A stretch of 64,000 nt of DNA. It comes from Clavelina lepadiformis (Eukaryota > Chordata > Ascidiacea > Aplousobranchia > Clavelinidae). Position numbers and translations under genes: made by a program. The number at the start of each line of letters is the position of its first letter. The first letter of the stretch is position 1. The notes beneath the pieces are model-generated. The model worked only from the letters and a program-made list of their open reading frames with translations, made no database searches and was not told where the DNA came from. The stretch lies in NCBI RefSeq assembly GCF_947623445.1, contig NC_135245.1, forward strand, positions 7,261,501 through 7,325,500. Direction: 5' to 3'. This document shows, piece after piece, positions 39,943 to 52,760 of the stretch.

Positions 39943-42064
39943 TTCTGTAATCTTACAGACTCTCTCTTCAAAAAACATTCTATGAACTACTGGTAGACAT
40001 TTGGTTACCACCCGATGTCTCTCTTTGTTTGGTTCAAAACAAGAAAGTTTTCTTAAGTAACAGTGATTCTGTGCATGTCTCGTTGAACTGGACTAAACTG
40101 CTGACTGTTGTGCTGTAGTAGACGAAACAGTGTAAGTCATAAAGCTACCAAATTCTTTGGTGATAGTAGACAGAATTTGGGAATTCCCCTAATTTGATAT
40201 TTGCATGTTTTACCACATGTCGTTAGTATTGTTGCTGTACAGTCCGGGGTGGAAAATTTTTTCACTAGCTATTAAGAGTCATGTAAATTGTAAACTATCT
40301 CAGGAAGGCGGAAAAAACAATTAAAATGTTATATTTAGTTTAAAAATGCAACAAATAAAGTTACGTTCCAAAGTAGCGAAAATGAATACGGACTGACAAA
40401 GAGAAAATCATGAGAACGAGCAGCGAGTTTACAACTTCTGAAATTCTCTCGACTTTTTTCTAGGTAGCTGCTTATCTTATCTTTGCTTTGACGTTGTATT
40501 GTGTTCTAATTTTGAATAGCAAACTTTCACCGCTTGCCACATTGAATGGTCTGTGGCCCGTTTGTGCAGGTTCCCCTCCCCTGCCCCCGATTGGAAAGTA
40601 AGACGGTTTTCGATGAGAAATCGTGAGTGCAAAGACTTAAATTTGGTGTGATCGCGTGCACTGAAGCCTTACGTCTTTGTATATTTATTATAATTTGGGT
40701 TCAAACATCCAGTTTTTGTTTATTATGAGTTGGTATGAAGTTGGTTTGGTGTACAGTTTGACAAATCTCGTGTGTGCAGGTACCGTACCACACTTTCCAT
40801 TATGAGCTTTTTACCCCTACCCTATTACTACCCAGTATTACCCTGTATTACTACCCAGAATTTCGGATAAGTGCTATGGTATCGTAAATCATGTATTGGC
40901 ATATTTGTAAAATTGTGTAGGCTAGTCTATTACCTTGGTGTGATGCAAATTTTGGCATATTTTTTGTTGCATTTATCCAGCGCACTGAAAGCAAACTTTT
41001 CAGTATAGGAGTCCACTTCCTAAAATAGTTGGAGATCGCTAAAACATATGTATGTCATTTTTTACTTTTCACCTTTCGAACTGCTAGCCTCCTTCTCATT
41101 CTAGTTGTGTAAAATTACTAATTATCTTAGTAGAATTCTACAGATGGTCTGACCATTCTTAAAAGTTCATGGTTTTTGATCTGCCAAATGTTTGCCAAGC
41201 AGTTATGAATTATATTTGAACAAACTACAGCATAGAATTGCGAATGCAGCAAAGATTGTTTCTTTGTCATTTTTGCCAACATTTCTCTTTACACAAAGAG
41301 CATGGGATTCTCCCCATTGTCTCCCTTATTTTTCTGTTTTGGAAGAAAAAGAAGATCAGGGAACAGTGTCTTTTTTCATAAAGGCATGGTTGCATTTGCC
41401 CCGTCCTGACTTAGGCTAGGTAACATTGACAGTCTAGAACTGCAGAACACCAGATCAAAATGGCAGAAACTCCTTTCTGAAGCTGTAGCTTCTGAAAGAC
41501 TCGAAAGAGGAAGCTATTTGAGAAGTTTTTTCTCAAAAAAACTGAAGAAAATGACAAAAAAAATATTTCGGAATACATACACCCTGTTTTATCCCAGAAA
41601 TTGACACAACCGATTCTTTACTAAAAACAAAAATTTTCACTTCGTCAAGTAAAAATAGGTTGAGGCATTCAAAAGATATTGGCAAATATTCTGTTTAAGG
41701 GCAAAATGTTCTACTGTTACAGTAGTAAAAAATTCTGTTTTGTCTTTGGAAACGTACTGCAAGTGAAAAAAGAGGGCAGGCATTCTGTTTGAAAATATTG
41801 AGTCAAAAACAGTTCTTAACCTATTTGTCTTGTTTGAAAACCAAGTTCACAGACTCTAGAAACAGGGAATATTAATAGAAAGATGTCCATTCGCTTTCTA
41901 AAAGAAGACTAAATGGCACAAATTTAAAATCATTTTTAACACGGTCGGTTGGTTGGTTGGCAGCAAGAACACTCTTAAAATATCTCACGAGTGCAATTAC
42001 AATGTTTTCCACTTTAGCCTACGTTTTCCTTTTCTGGTAATCTTAATCTAATTTCATGTAAACC
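39943..42064. other. Intergenic DNA, no gene seen
   Basis: Mostly AT-rich. A motif at about 39,925-39,945 (TTTGCCCACCCCTG) looks like one end of another CAGGGGTGG-type hAT element, but a partner end was not found. The second dispersed-repeat copy starts near 41,460. Confidence 0.45.
41460..41950. repeat. Dispersed repeat, copy 2
   Basis: Matches copy 1 at 29,270-29,720 in a forward block (about 41,625-41,680). It also matches in an inverted block (about 41,870-41,945) holding AACAGGGAATATTAA and CCATTCGCTTT. The mixed orientation points to rearrangement or a foldback element. Confidence 0.55.
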
Positions 42065-42072
42065 CTATATAG

Positions 42073-42574
42073 CAGGGGTGGCCAGACCTGCTTCATGCTC
42101 GAGCCGCATATAACAAATTCCAGTTTTAAAAGAGCCACAACACAAACACAATAAAAAACACGAATTTATTCACTCACATCGAAGTGTAGCTATTGATAAA
42201 CATTAATGCTGCGTGGTGATACTATGAGTCTCCACCTTGGCTATTGGCTTCACCAACTCTTTTTGCAATTATTAGTATAACCGTAACCAAGACTTAAAAC
42301 TAGGTCAACCCTGACGTACAGATTCAATCTGACAGTTTACTTAACTACAGTGTACAAGTTAGCACACTTCTGTACAATAATGTACTTTTTGGTGTGTAAT
42401 TTGATTATTACTAACAATGAGTCCATTGTTACTACGTGTGACAGAACGTATTGTTTCATAATCGGATCAAACAACTCGTCTAGACCGGGGAAAATGCATG
42501 TTTAATTCAACAATGATAAATTCATTAAAGAGCCGCAATCAAAGGCTCAAAGAGCCGCAGTTTGGCCACCCCTG
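42073..42574. mobile_element. hAT-type MITE, 502 bp
   Basis: It starts CAGGGGTGGCCAGAC and ends GTTTGGCCACCCCTG, with one mismatch between the ends. A perfect 8-bp duplication CTATATAG lies at 42065-42072 and 42575-42582. Subterminal GAGCCGCA/TGCGGCTC motifs repeat at both ends. No transposase is present. Confidence 0.92.
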
Positions 42575-42582
42575 CTATATAG

Positions 42583-43118
42583 TGTAGCATTCAAATGGCC
42601 ATAACTGGAGAAATGTTTGTGTTTCTCACACCCACTGATAGGCAGGAAACTTTGTGAGTGCCTAGTGTATTTTATTCAAACTACTTGAGCAATGTTAGGG
42701 AGCAGAGCAAATTTTTATTGTATTGTTTGCTCTAATTTTGATAAAATATTAAATTGTGAAGAGGGACCTTACAATAGCATTGAAACTCAACTTTTTGCGT
42801 ATCCATTCTTGTAACCTAGCTCCCTATCTTTAGTAACGGGCTGCATGACCTACTTACGGTAAAATAGTCACTTCCAAATTTTTTTGACCGTTGGTGAATG
42901 TATGTATATCTGTTCACCGGTTCCACTATGGAACACAAGCAGGCAAATTATGGTAACCCTTCCTCATCAATTAATTATACAGCATGGCATCATCAAAAAT
43001 TCTTAATCATGTCTTTGTATTATATATAGTGATGACAATTTAAGTGAACTAAGACTATCCATTGGCATCTTCTTTGCATCTCTTCTGATCTGATGTTTTG
43101 CCTTGGATAAACTGTGAA
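42583..43118. other. Upstream region of PDCD2
   Basis: AT-rich non-coding DNA with the presumed PDCD2 promoter. A TATATATA word lies at about 43,020, roughly 95 bp before the ATG. No other gene was seen. Confidence 0.4.
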
Positions 43119-46100
43119 ATGGATAACACTGTCGAATCCAGTGTAGATTTAGGTTTTATTGAAAAGTGTTCAGATTTATGCCGACTTAATCGATGTTACT
43201 TTCCCAGTAAATTGGGGGGAAAACCTGCATGGCTTGATCCAAAACATATCCCTTCTGTGGAAGATTTTATTTGTCAATCATGTTTAAAGCAAATGGTGTT
43301 TTTGTTGCAAATTTATGCCCCAGATGGTAACAACGATAAGGCTTTTCATCGGTAATTACATTCTTAATTGATTTTATTATATTAAATAATTATGTACTTT
43401 TCCTAAATCTCCATTGTTTTTTTAGTGTGAGGTTACTGCAAATACAAATTTATCTAATGTCGAAGAATAGTACATAGACTTGTCAAGGGATTTTTTTTAA
43501 ATACTTGTGTGTTGAATACTTAAGTATTTCCACAAATTAGTTAAATAATTAATTGTGACACAACTGTTGGTAAGTTTAATGCCATTTAAGAAAATTGTGA
43601 TGATAAGATAATCTTTACTTATAGTAAGGAAGTTGGAAAGAATATCTTGCTCAAGTTTTTGTGACATAAGAGGTTAAGCATGAATGCTTGCCTATATTTT
43701 GGTTAGGTTACCATTTTTATTTTTACTCTGAAGAACCTGGGAAAAATAGAAGAGGAGTAGTTTAACATTTTTCACGTATAGTATTGTATAACATTTGTAT
43801 CTGTTATCTGTTAAACATTTACTTTGTGTTTTGGTATCACATGACACATATTATTATTACATTACACGTAACATGTATTTTTTCAAATGCAATCTAGTTG
43901 TCTAAACATAATTACCTTTAGCGAGGAAAAAGTTAACTACATTGTGAGAACCTCACTATAGGTTTATTCCTTTAAAGTAGCTGCTGTACCCAAAATTTTT
44001 ATGAGGCAAAATTTTTGTTGACTATTGTAAAACTTGAAATTTTAAAAAAGAAAAAAATGTAGAAGAATCAGCGGTACTAGTTTCGAAGTTACAGTCGTTT
44101 AAACTCTGCACTTTTTGCCACATCCTTGTACGTCCTCATTCCTGAAGAAATAATTATTCATGTTACCAATTTTCTCAGACCAATAGCATTCTACTCAATG
44201 GTTTTGTTGTTTATTAAATGCAGTTGTATGGTTTAGACTAGCTGACTGTTTTAAAAACACTCTGTCAGCTAATAGCTGTTTAGAATTCTCATCTAAAAAT
44301 CATTGAAGCGAAACATACGGTAATCTTTGAAGTCTAATCTCTTGACAGTTGGTAATCATGTTCTTCTAACCCTTCATTTTATACTTTTATTTGTGACAAA
44401 TTGTTTTAGAAAGAATTCAAATATCTTCTGATACCAAGCAGTAGAACTCCTTTTGCTTGATGGTGATTTACTGCATGACAATTTTAAGTCAAACTTTGAG
44501 CACGTCCCGCTGGATACTTTTTAATGTGTTTTTTTGGTATTACAGAATGAATTTATAATTAAATTAAAAATATGTATAAAAAGTTTATGTGAGGCGTCCT
44601 TTATCAATATCTGCTTTAGTTCATGACATTAAGGCAAATCAGTTTTGATATAACAGTTATATTTGTCCTTTAGACAAACTATGATATGCCTATAATCGCT
44701 TCTTAAAACATACATAAGTTTGGCTAAAAATTGTGGAAAATTAAAAAATCTGCCATGTTTTAAACCGATTATACTCAACTACTCTATAAACTAAAATTTA
44801 TTGAAATGGTCAAAGCCTAGCATGTTTCAACCAAAATAGACTACTCACTGTTGTATTTAAAATAAATCTTTTTTGATTATTATAGATATAGTAATGTCTA
44901 AACTGATGAAAAATTTTAAACATATTTTTGTGTCCCAAAGTTGGTTAATTTTGATCTCTACTTGTTTTAATTATCTATGCATATTGCATAGTTTTTCACT
45001 TGACACAAAATTTAACAAGATCCTGGAGCTTTTGCGAGCGTTTACATTGTAAGGGAGCAGCTGTCATCACACAGCTGATGCCGACCCATGATTTTCTTGT
45101 GATGAAATAGTTACTATCAATTGTGTCACAAGGATTGTCCAATTTTGTGCTACGTTTGGCAATAATTGATTTGACCATTGAAAATTCCTTGACCAGTTTG
45201 TTCAAGTATAATTTTCTCTTCTTTCGTATACTCAAAACACAGTTAGAAGGAAACTTTAAGCATGTTTATTCATATTTGATCAGAAATTTATGGGTGATAT
45301 CTTTTAAGTTCCAGTTGCAAAATTGGACAGCGACAGTGTCCTTAGATCAGGCATGCACAACTCAAAACAGTACACGGGCCGTTTTAGCGAAAAAATATTT
45401 TTCGCGGGCCGCGTGCTAACGTTGTTGTAACTAACGTGTAGCCTACTTTATATAATGTGACCGATTAACCATTGAATAAGAGATATCGTTGAGAAGATGG
45501 TTACTGTCAAGAGACGGTTGCCTCTCGCACTACAGTATCTAGTTGTTTTTAACGCTTAGCGGCGGTAAAGCATCGGATTCGTTGATTATGTAACTGTAAC
45601 CGTGGAGAAAATGCCTGAATGAGCGAAATCACGGAATATCTCGCGGGCCGCATGAAAAGGTTTCGCGGGCCGCATGCGGCCCGCGGGCCGTATGTTGTGC
45701 ATGCCTGCCTTAGATATTAGATAAATGTGTATTTGCCCTTGCCCCAGACTTCAGTAATTAATTAATTATTGATGCAATTATAATGTATTTGTGTGAGAAA
45801 GCATTAACATTGTAATCATTATCTGGAATTTCTCAACAGCACAATTTATGTGTTTTGCTGCAAAACTGGATCTTGTTATGAACATGGGGACAATCAACCA
45901 ATAAAAGTATTAAGATGCAACTTGCCAAGGAAGAATGATTTCTATTCATACAATCCACCAGACTATGATAATCTTTCAAGTTCAGAGTGAGTCAGCATTA
46001 AATTCCTTGCTCTATTTTATATTTCTTACAGTGAAGGACAAATACTCAAACAAGCTGACTTTAAATGTCAAAAGTCAATGAGTTAGCAGACAAAGAATTA

Positions 46101-49100
46101 GTTAATATATTTGGTGGGTAAGCAAGAATTATTTAAAAAAAACTAAATTTGCTGCTGGTTTTAATGGTGATGGCAATTATGTTGTCTCAATGTGAAATCT
46201 ATGTACATGATGATGTTTAATTATTTAGGTTTAGTTTGAATATGACATCTCGTAACATAACAGGAATATCATGTGTAAATTAGGCCTAACCTAATTTAAC
46301 TACAGCTCCTTGACTGCTGGCACTAACTTACTCCAATTAATTATTTGTTGCAAGATCATAAATGTTTGATTAGTATACACACAATGTTGTACTGTCACCT
46401 GTGACATTATTGTGTTGAAAATGAAGTTCATCACTTGCAACTAATCACCTTCAAGGCTACAAAGTCATTTTCCATCCAAACCACATTAGCTAGCTTACCA
46501 CTCACCACTACTGGTATCGTACCAGATTCAAATTCCAGTCATCAAGCTTGTTGATCCCACATTGTGATGCCATAATAAATACAAGAAAATTTTAATTTTT
46601 TTTAACTAACTTTCTGTTAATTGTCTTTTCTTCTAAGTTTTTCTATTTATTTTTATGTCAATTATATCTCAAACTGTATGAAAAATGTTAGTCATAACTA
46701 GGGCCCGCAAAAGTCAATAAAGTCAAAAATTTTTAAGGACCTCGTCTGACCACGAATCAAAGAATAAAGTTGTTTTCAGCACCTAGGGGATTGTTTATAA
46801 GAAGTTTATAGGTCAAAATAAAGTCAAAATTTACAATAAAGTCAAAATTTTCAATAAAGTCAAAATTTGTCAAATTATGGCTTTTGACAAAGTTTTTGTG
46901 TTTCTTGAGAGTAATTTTTGTAAAAATCCTCATGGAAGCATTGTAAATCAGGAACTGCGACACAATTAAACCATATTAACCCGTAAAAGCAGGAAATAAG
47001 TCACAATGCCCACTTGGATCAGCAGTAACTTTTATCTGAAAAAGCTATTGAGAAAAGACAGAAATTTCAAGCCTGAAAATGTTAAAAATTACATGATGCT
47101 GTATTACAATAAATAAGTTGAAACACTTTTCTGTAGTGATTTCTTTAAAGCCGCGTGAAAGGGGTTACATTACTTCTTCCCTGTTTAATTTGATGTTTAT
47201 TAGAATTTACCATGCGGAGAAAATCGAGGCAAAGTGCCCTTTTCACAAGGACAAAATAACACAAGCTACCTAAATCTATCGCCAAAAAACACGACGCACT
47301 TTTTATAATCCATAAAACACCTTGACTTTTCGACAAAATATTACGTTTGGGTCTGAAATCGACAAAATATTATGTTTGGGTAACTGGAGGAAGAACTGTG
47401 GCCTCTACAAATAAGCAATTTCGTTAGGTCAAAATAAAGTCAAAATTTGATAAAAATAAAGTCAAAAAAAATTTTTTTAGGTCAAAATAAAAATGGCCCT
47501 AGTCATAACCCATATAATATAAATACTAAAAGTACAGTGCTAGTAGATTATAATACAATGCAAGGTTGTCTTTTTTATAATTTTTGTAAAATTGTCACTT
47601 GGCGCATTGTGGTCATATATATATATATTTATTTATGTACCAGCATATAAAGTTATAAATGTGATTCGTTTTTATTACTTATACATTGTATTATAGGGGC
47701 AGAGGAAATATTGCATCTTTGTGCCATGTTTGTGGATTGGCAGGTACCAAAACTTGTTCACAGTGTAAAGTGATCAACTACTGTGGAAAAGAACATCAAA
47801 GAATTGATTGGAAATTTCACAAACCATTTTGTGTAGAAAGCGACACTGAATTACATAAGAAACCTGGCAAGGAAAGGACCTACTTATTTTCAGGTAAACT
47901 TCTTTGTAGACATAGACGGTAGGTCAATAGAGAAAATGACAGTTAAATACCTAATGTGGTATATGGTCATTCAACCACATGATTAAAACATGTTAACACT
48001 CGGATACTCCAACTCATAACGTAGTTTTAATTGACAAACAAAGCTGAGGATCAAAAAGCAGGATCAGGTTAAATGGAACATCCTATAACATTTTTTGTGC
48101 TATAAACAATGAAAGTTTGTCGCTTACATAATTCAGTACAAAATCAGATACATGAGGCAACTTTACCTTTCTCAGGGGACTGAGTTTAACCAACTTTGAA
48201 CAACTCAAAGTAATTTAATCAGTCTCTTTTACTTCAAGCTGACAAGCTCCCACTGAATATGTATTGAAGCTTTACTGGATAGAAATTGTGTTTGTCATTT
48301 TTTTGTTTTCTTTTGTAATCTGGTGAACAACATTTGAATGTAGAAGCAAAGTTTGTCATTTGAGTTTACTTTACCAATTGTCAAGGGGTCTGCAACTTCT
48401 TTTGTGGCAGCAAAAGGAATCCACCGAGACAAAAAGATTGAGAGCCACGACTGTCATTAAATCTTATATGTAGAAAATGAAATCATCATAGAAGCTGAAG
48501 AAGATTTTCAAGATGAAGATAAAAATGTTGAATCAAATGCCAAGAGTAAAACTGCTGCGGCATCTCTTTTTGATGAAAACGACCTACAAGAATTTGCTGG
48601 AATGTGCAAAGAAGATAAACAATTTTTAAAGTTCCAACGCAGGATTTCACATGAACCTGAGCAAGTTGGTTTACATTAGCTCTGTCAAGCGTTCTTGGTA
48701 TTGTTAAACAGTGATAGTGTAACTACTTGTATTTAACTTTTTTACTTCAGATTATACGCTATGACAGAAGAGGGAAGCCACTATGGTGCTCGGACAACTT
48801 CATACCACAAGCTTCTGACATACCACCATGTTTATGTGGAAGTGAAAGGGTTTATGAATTTCAAGTAAATCACACCTAAAATTCTATATTTCATTAACAT
48901 TGCTGTTTAGTGGATTATAACTGTGCATGATACCAAGTATTGGAAACATACCAATATTCGCCCAACTATTTGACTTCTTGTATCCCTAGTGAAAACTCTA
49001 CTAAAGAAAGTTAGATCTTCTATTTTGGAGTACCAGTAGTTAAATATGTGTTTTGTTTTGTTTCGTCTTCAGATTTGTATTTGACGTTTTTAGATCATGC

Positions 49101-49264
49101 CTTATCTTTTATCACATCTAAATGTTGATACAACAGTTGAAGATGAAACTATTGACTGGGGCACTATTGCTATATATACCTGTTCAAAAAGTTGTAGCCC
49201 GGATGTGTCTAATGACAAGTTATCATATATCCCAGAATTTGCATGGAAGCAAACATATTCATAA
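43119..49264 (+). CDS. PDCD2: Programmed cell death protein 2 (6 exons, 350 aa)
   Basis: PDCD2 family members act as chaperones for ribosomal protein uS5 (RPS2) and are needed for 40S assembly in cytoplasm and nucleus. Exons are 43119-43351, 45840-45986, 47697-47893, 48474-48664, 48751-48864 and 49094-49264; the total of 1053 nt is in frame. Seen: an N-terminal TYPP-type region (KLGGKPAWLDP; CQSCLKQM; FCCKTGSC; LPRKNDFYSYNPP). A MYND zinc finger follows at about residues 136-172 (CHVCG...CSQC...YCGKEHQRIDW...HKPFC), then an acidic linker. The C-terminal domain has EQIIRYDRRGKPLW, IPPCLCGSERVYEFQIMPYLL, DWGTIAIYTC and EFAWKQ. Human PDCD2 is 344 aa, so the protein is complete. Introns 1 and 2 each carry a transposon copy. 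Identification is secure. Confidence 0.97.
45348..45707. mobile_element. hAT-type MITE, 360 bp, in PDCD2 intron 1
   Basis: The ends CAGGCATGCACAAC and GTTGTGCATGCCTG are perfect inverses. The 8-bp duplication CCTTAGAT lies at 45340-45347 and 45708-45715. The right end is packed with CGGGCCGC/GCGGCCCG words that make strong local palindromes, and the left end carries ACGGGCCG. Confidence 0.93.
46699..47501. mobile_element. TAGGGCC-ended element, 803 bp, in PDCD2 intron 2
   Basis: The termini TAGGGCC and GGCCCTA are flanked by an 8-bp duplication GTCATAAC (46691-46698 and 47502-47509). Both subterminal zones are filled with (A)ATAAAGTCAAAA units; three in a row of about 21 bp lie at 46,815-46,870. 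The target-site size fits hAT, but the short terminal repeat differs from the CAG...CTG elements. It does not encode a transposase. Confidence 0.8.
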
Positions 49265-49548
49265 ATTTAACAATGGTATGCGATTGCTTTTACTTTCCTT
49301 CACATTTAAAGTAAATTACTTGTATTGCTGTTGCATTTTAATGAGTACGAGTTACTTGTTTAGTCTAACTCAAATTTTTAACTATACAAACAATAGGAAC
49401 CATTTGTTGACCGGAATTTTTGGGATGGAGAAAACAAATGGGATTCGACCTGCATCACCACATAGTTTAGACAGGATTTGGTGAATTACTGTATTTTTTG
49501 TTGAATTAATTAATTCGAAAAACAGATAACAGTTAAAATGTTGCTAGC

Positions 49549-49554
49549 AATAAA
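49549..49554 (+). terminator. Polyadenylation signal AATAAA of PDCD2
   Basis: A canonical AATAAA lies 285 bp after the PDCD2 stop and is the first perfect hexamer downstream. Confidence 0.55.
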
Positions 49555-49939
49555 ACGTTTGCGAAACTAATACTGAATGCACAAAATTATTGCAGTTACA
49601 GGAGGTTTGTATTCCTTTGTGGTACAAGCTACATACAGAGCCAAATTAATGAGACTAGACTAGTTAATTGAAAGCCGCAATTGCCACTATCAGTATGAGA
49701 ATGCAACACAACGAATCAGATTATTTTACAAGCGTAGACTGGAAGGAGTGAACGCTAAGACCGATGTTTAAAAATAAGGTGTTGAAAATATTAAAGCGTA
49801 CGAGCATAAAAAAATTGACTTAACCTCGGCAATCAGTGACTGTTACAAATTGTGAATATAAAGATATATACAGTAGATTTAATATAACCACAACATTGCA
49901 GTATTTAATATTACTTCAGAAATTCGTTATACTGTATAA

Positions 49940-50155
49940 CAGGGGTTCTTAAAGTATGGGTCGCGACCCAAACATGGGTCGCGGAGGGTCAGAAAATGGG
50001 TCGCGAGATAGTGACATAGGTGGGTCGCGACATAGGTTAATATAATATAATATAGGTCTATAGGACATTAAAATGGGTCGCGACATAGGTTTGGGTCGTG
50101 AGGTGATCATGAAACTCAGATTTGGGTCGCGCTCAAAAAAGTTTAAGAACCGCTG
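49940..50155. mobile_element. hAT-type MITE, 216 bp, copy A
   Basis: It starts CAGGGGTTCTTAAAG and ends CTTAAGAACC-like (GTTTAAGAACCGCTG). The 8-bp duplication CTGTATAA lies at 49932-49939 and 50156-50163. The interior repeats GGGTCGCGAC words. By eye it is identical base for base to the reverse complement of 52537-52752. Confidence 0.95.
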
Positions 50156-50163
50156 CTGTATAA

Positions 50164-51981
50164 CCTGGATTGTCGTGGTGGTGTCCGGCAACTTGTCTTG
50201 TGTTGTTTTCAGTTCAGTTTTGCAAGTTAATTCGTATCATGCTTTGTTTATTTATTTGTTGGCGACTGGGGGTTTTGCTCACCAATAACGTTTGGCCGAT
50301 TTCACCGATTTGTTTTAATTAGCCCCCGCGCACTTAAGCAAAAAATGAAACGATCCTAACTTGCCCTTTTTATCCGAAAAGTATTTATAAGAAAACTTGA
50401 TTAATTTTTGCAAATCACAAGATAAGCGAATAATACCGCTTCACAAACTTGTTGTACATTGCGTTTCAAAGTTGTTAGCCATAAATTGAGAACTTTCTTG
50501 CCTGGCTTGAAACGAACAGGTTTTGATTTCCTTTACATTATTCCAATTGTTTCAAATGTGGTAAATAGGATCAGGATTCGTCACTTAGTTTATTATTTTA
50601 CTTCAAGATGCACTGGATCAAATCATATTTTAATACAGACGGGTCGGGACATCATGATAGTGACTCAACAAGGCAAAGTTACTCCTCTTCTTTCAGCTAT
50701 GTAGAGGCATGATGGGTGAATAGTATGACAAATTAATATATCAAGTGTTAACACAGAAGCACACTATTGTATTCCATTGCGTAAAATGCTCTCTGACAGA
50801 AGCGGTTTTATGAAATTTACGTTTAAATATGTGAATTCATTTCGAGGCATTTATCAACAGTTTTGAGGCGTAAAATCACAAAATCTTTCGAAAACCCTCT
50901 CCTCAACGCAAATCCAAATAAGCTTTAAGGTTTAGCGTATTACACTACAGTAAGAATAAAATAAAATGTCAATTTTTGTTCATTATAATGAGGCATGTAC
51001 CGCCGGCTATGGCGTTAGGCGTCAACCCCACTCCTATTTAGAACTATGGGCACATTACCTTAATGCAGCGACTTAGTTTGCGGGATATGCATTGGCAGTC
51101 AGAGGTGAGCAGTACCGCGGTACTATAGTACCCAAATAATTTTTTCATGAAATTTTGGTTACTTTTAAAATAATTATTTCAAGGTTTTAAAAACTATGTT
51201 TTGTTAAAGTTTATTTCAAATAAACTCTAATGCCAGGATTTCAGCGTTTGTTGTCCTTTTTTATTTTACAAATGTGTAATAAAGTTGCGAGAAGTCAACT
51301 CACATACGTTTTTACCTGGAGAAACTTGTAGCTGGTCCTTAATAAGGGCAAAAATTGCACTTATAGTAGGATCCGTTACACAGAAAGTACCCAGCCACTT
51401 TTTTAAAAGAGTGCCAAGTACCGTTACCGACGGTACTTTCAAATTAGGTCTACTGACTGCCACATGCTGTTGGCGGTTACAGGAAGCAACTTCAGTTATA
51501 ACAAGTAATCACAGTAAAATAAATAGTTATTTAAAATAATAAAGTTTTGATATGAAATGAAGCAAAATTGGATCTTTATAGTTTTTATTAGATCATTGTG
51601 CTACAATGGTCAGTTGGTCACCGCTTTATAAACCACCTCGGGACCGGAATTATTTTACACTCAATGATAGCGTCACCACCGTCAATCCGTCATTCCGGCA
51701 GAATCCTAGCAAGATCATAGATCCCAAAACAACAAAAGGGCAATGCAGCACGGCATGGCCGCGCACAAACGCGTAGCAAAGCAACATACGTGATTTAAGC
51801 ATCTATACCACGTGGTCAAGCATGAACTACACTGTAGTTACTACAGCGAAGTAATGTAAAATACAAAGCACAAATTAGGTAAACAAAACAAAAAATGATG
51901 AGCTTTGCAACTAAAACAAGTTTTAGATACACCTAACACGTACTCAAACAACACTTCATCCAACACCAATATGACAGGAAA
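50164..51981. other. Intergenic DNA, no gene seen
   Basis: No supported exon. A patch at 51,100-51,440 with several GGTAC/GTACC words (for example CAGTACCGCGGTACTA) may be an old element fragment, but I could not find matching ends. Confidence 0.45.
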
Positions 51982-52466
51982 TGCAGTGGTTTGACCTAAA
52001 ATTTCAATCGATTGTGCTGAGAAATCTAACTCTGCGTACCCACTTTTTTAATTTCTAATATTAACAGAAATTTACTCACCTTTATGATGATATCTATTTC
52101 GCTCGCCCCAATTGGTTGGAAATAGTAATAATTGTGAGAAAATTAACTTGTACTGCAAAATGACGATCCAAGCGCGACGCAATGGAAATGCAGTGATTCT
52201 ATCCAAAATTTCAATCGATTCTGCTGAGAAAACTTACTCGGTGTTCCCGCTTTTTTATTCGTTAATATCAATAGAAATTTAGTCACCTTTACGATGATAT
52301 CTAATTTGCTCGCCCCAATTTTTTGGAGTTAGTAGTAATTTTGAGCAAATAACTTTTACTCCAAAATGACGATCCAAGCCCGACGCGATAAAAATGCAAT
52401 GGCTCGACCCAAAATTTCAATAAATTATCCTGAGAAATCTACCTTGGTGTCTCCACTTTTTCGATT
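51982..52466. repeat. Tandem repeat, period about 206 bp, about 2.3 copies
   Basis: Copies start at about 51,982, 52,189 and 52,395, each with TGCARTGR followed by AAAATTTCAAT. The full copies share GATGATATCTA, CTCGCCCCAATT and CAAAATGACGATCCAAG. Copies are diverged by roughly 10-15% by eye. The third copy is cut short near CTTTTTCGATTGGGG. Confidence 0.8.
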
Positions 52467-52536
52467 GGGGCGAGGTATAGACATCGGAAATATAAATATC
52501 AGATGCCTAACTAGGTTGCGTTGCTAGCATCTAGTG

Positions 52537-52752
52537 CAGCGGTTCTTAAACTTTTTTGAGCGCGACCCAAATCTGAGTTTCATGATCACCTCACGACCCA
52601 AACCTATGTCGCGACCCATTTTAATGTCCTATAGACCTATATTATATTATATTAACCTATGTCGCGACCCACCTATGTCACTATCTCGCGACCCATTTTC
52701 TGACCCTCCGCGACCCATGTTTGGGTCGCGACCCATACTTTAAGAACCCCTG
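52537..52752. mobile_element. hAT-type MITE, 216 bp, copy B (inverted copy of A)
   Basis: It starts CAGCGGTTCTTAAAC and ends CTTTAAGAACCCCTG. The 8-bp duplication ATCTAGTG lies at 52529-52536 and 52753-52760. It is the same 216-bp sequence as 49940-50155 in opposite orientation, with no difference noticed. It is inserted in an older inverted-repeat structure at 52,465-52,788. Confidence 0.95.
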
Positions 52753-52760
52753 ATCTAGTG

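Noticed and set aside
39925-39945. Single hAT-like end TTTGCCCACCCCTG
   Set aside because: No matching left end or duplication was found nearby; it may be a fragment.
46757-46963. Frame with repeated NFDFI units
   Set aside because: It arises from the ATAAAGTCAAAA tandem units inside the 803-bp element.
49955-50191. Protein-like frame with repeated RDP/RPI words, also present at 52,534-52,743
   Set aside because: Both are translations of the two identical 216-bp MITE copies, not genes.
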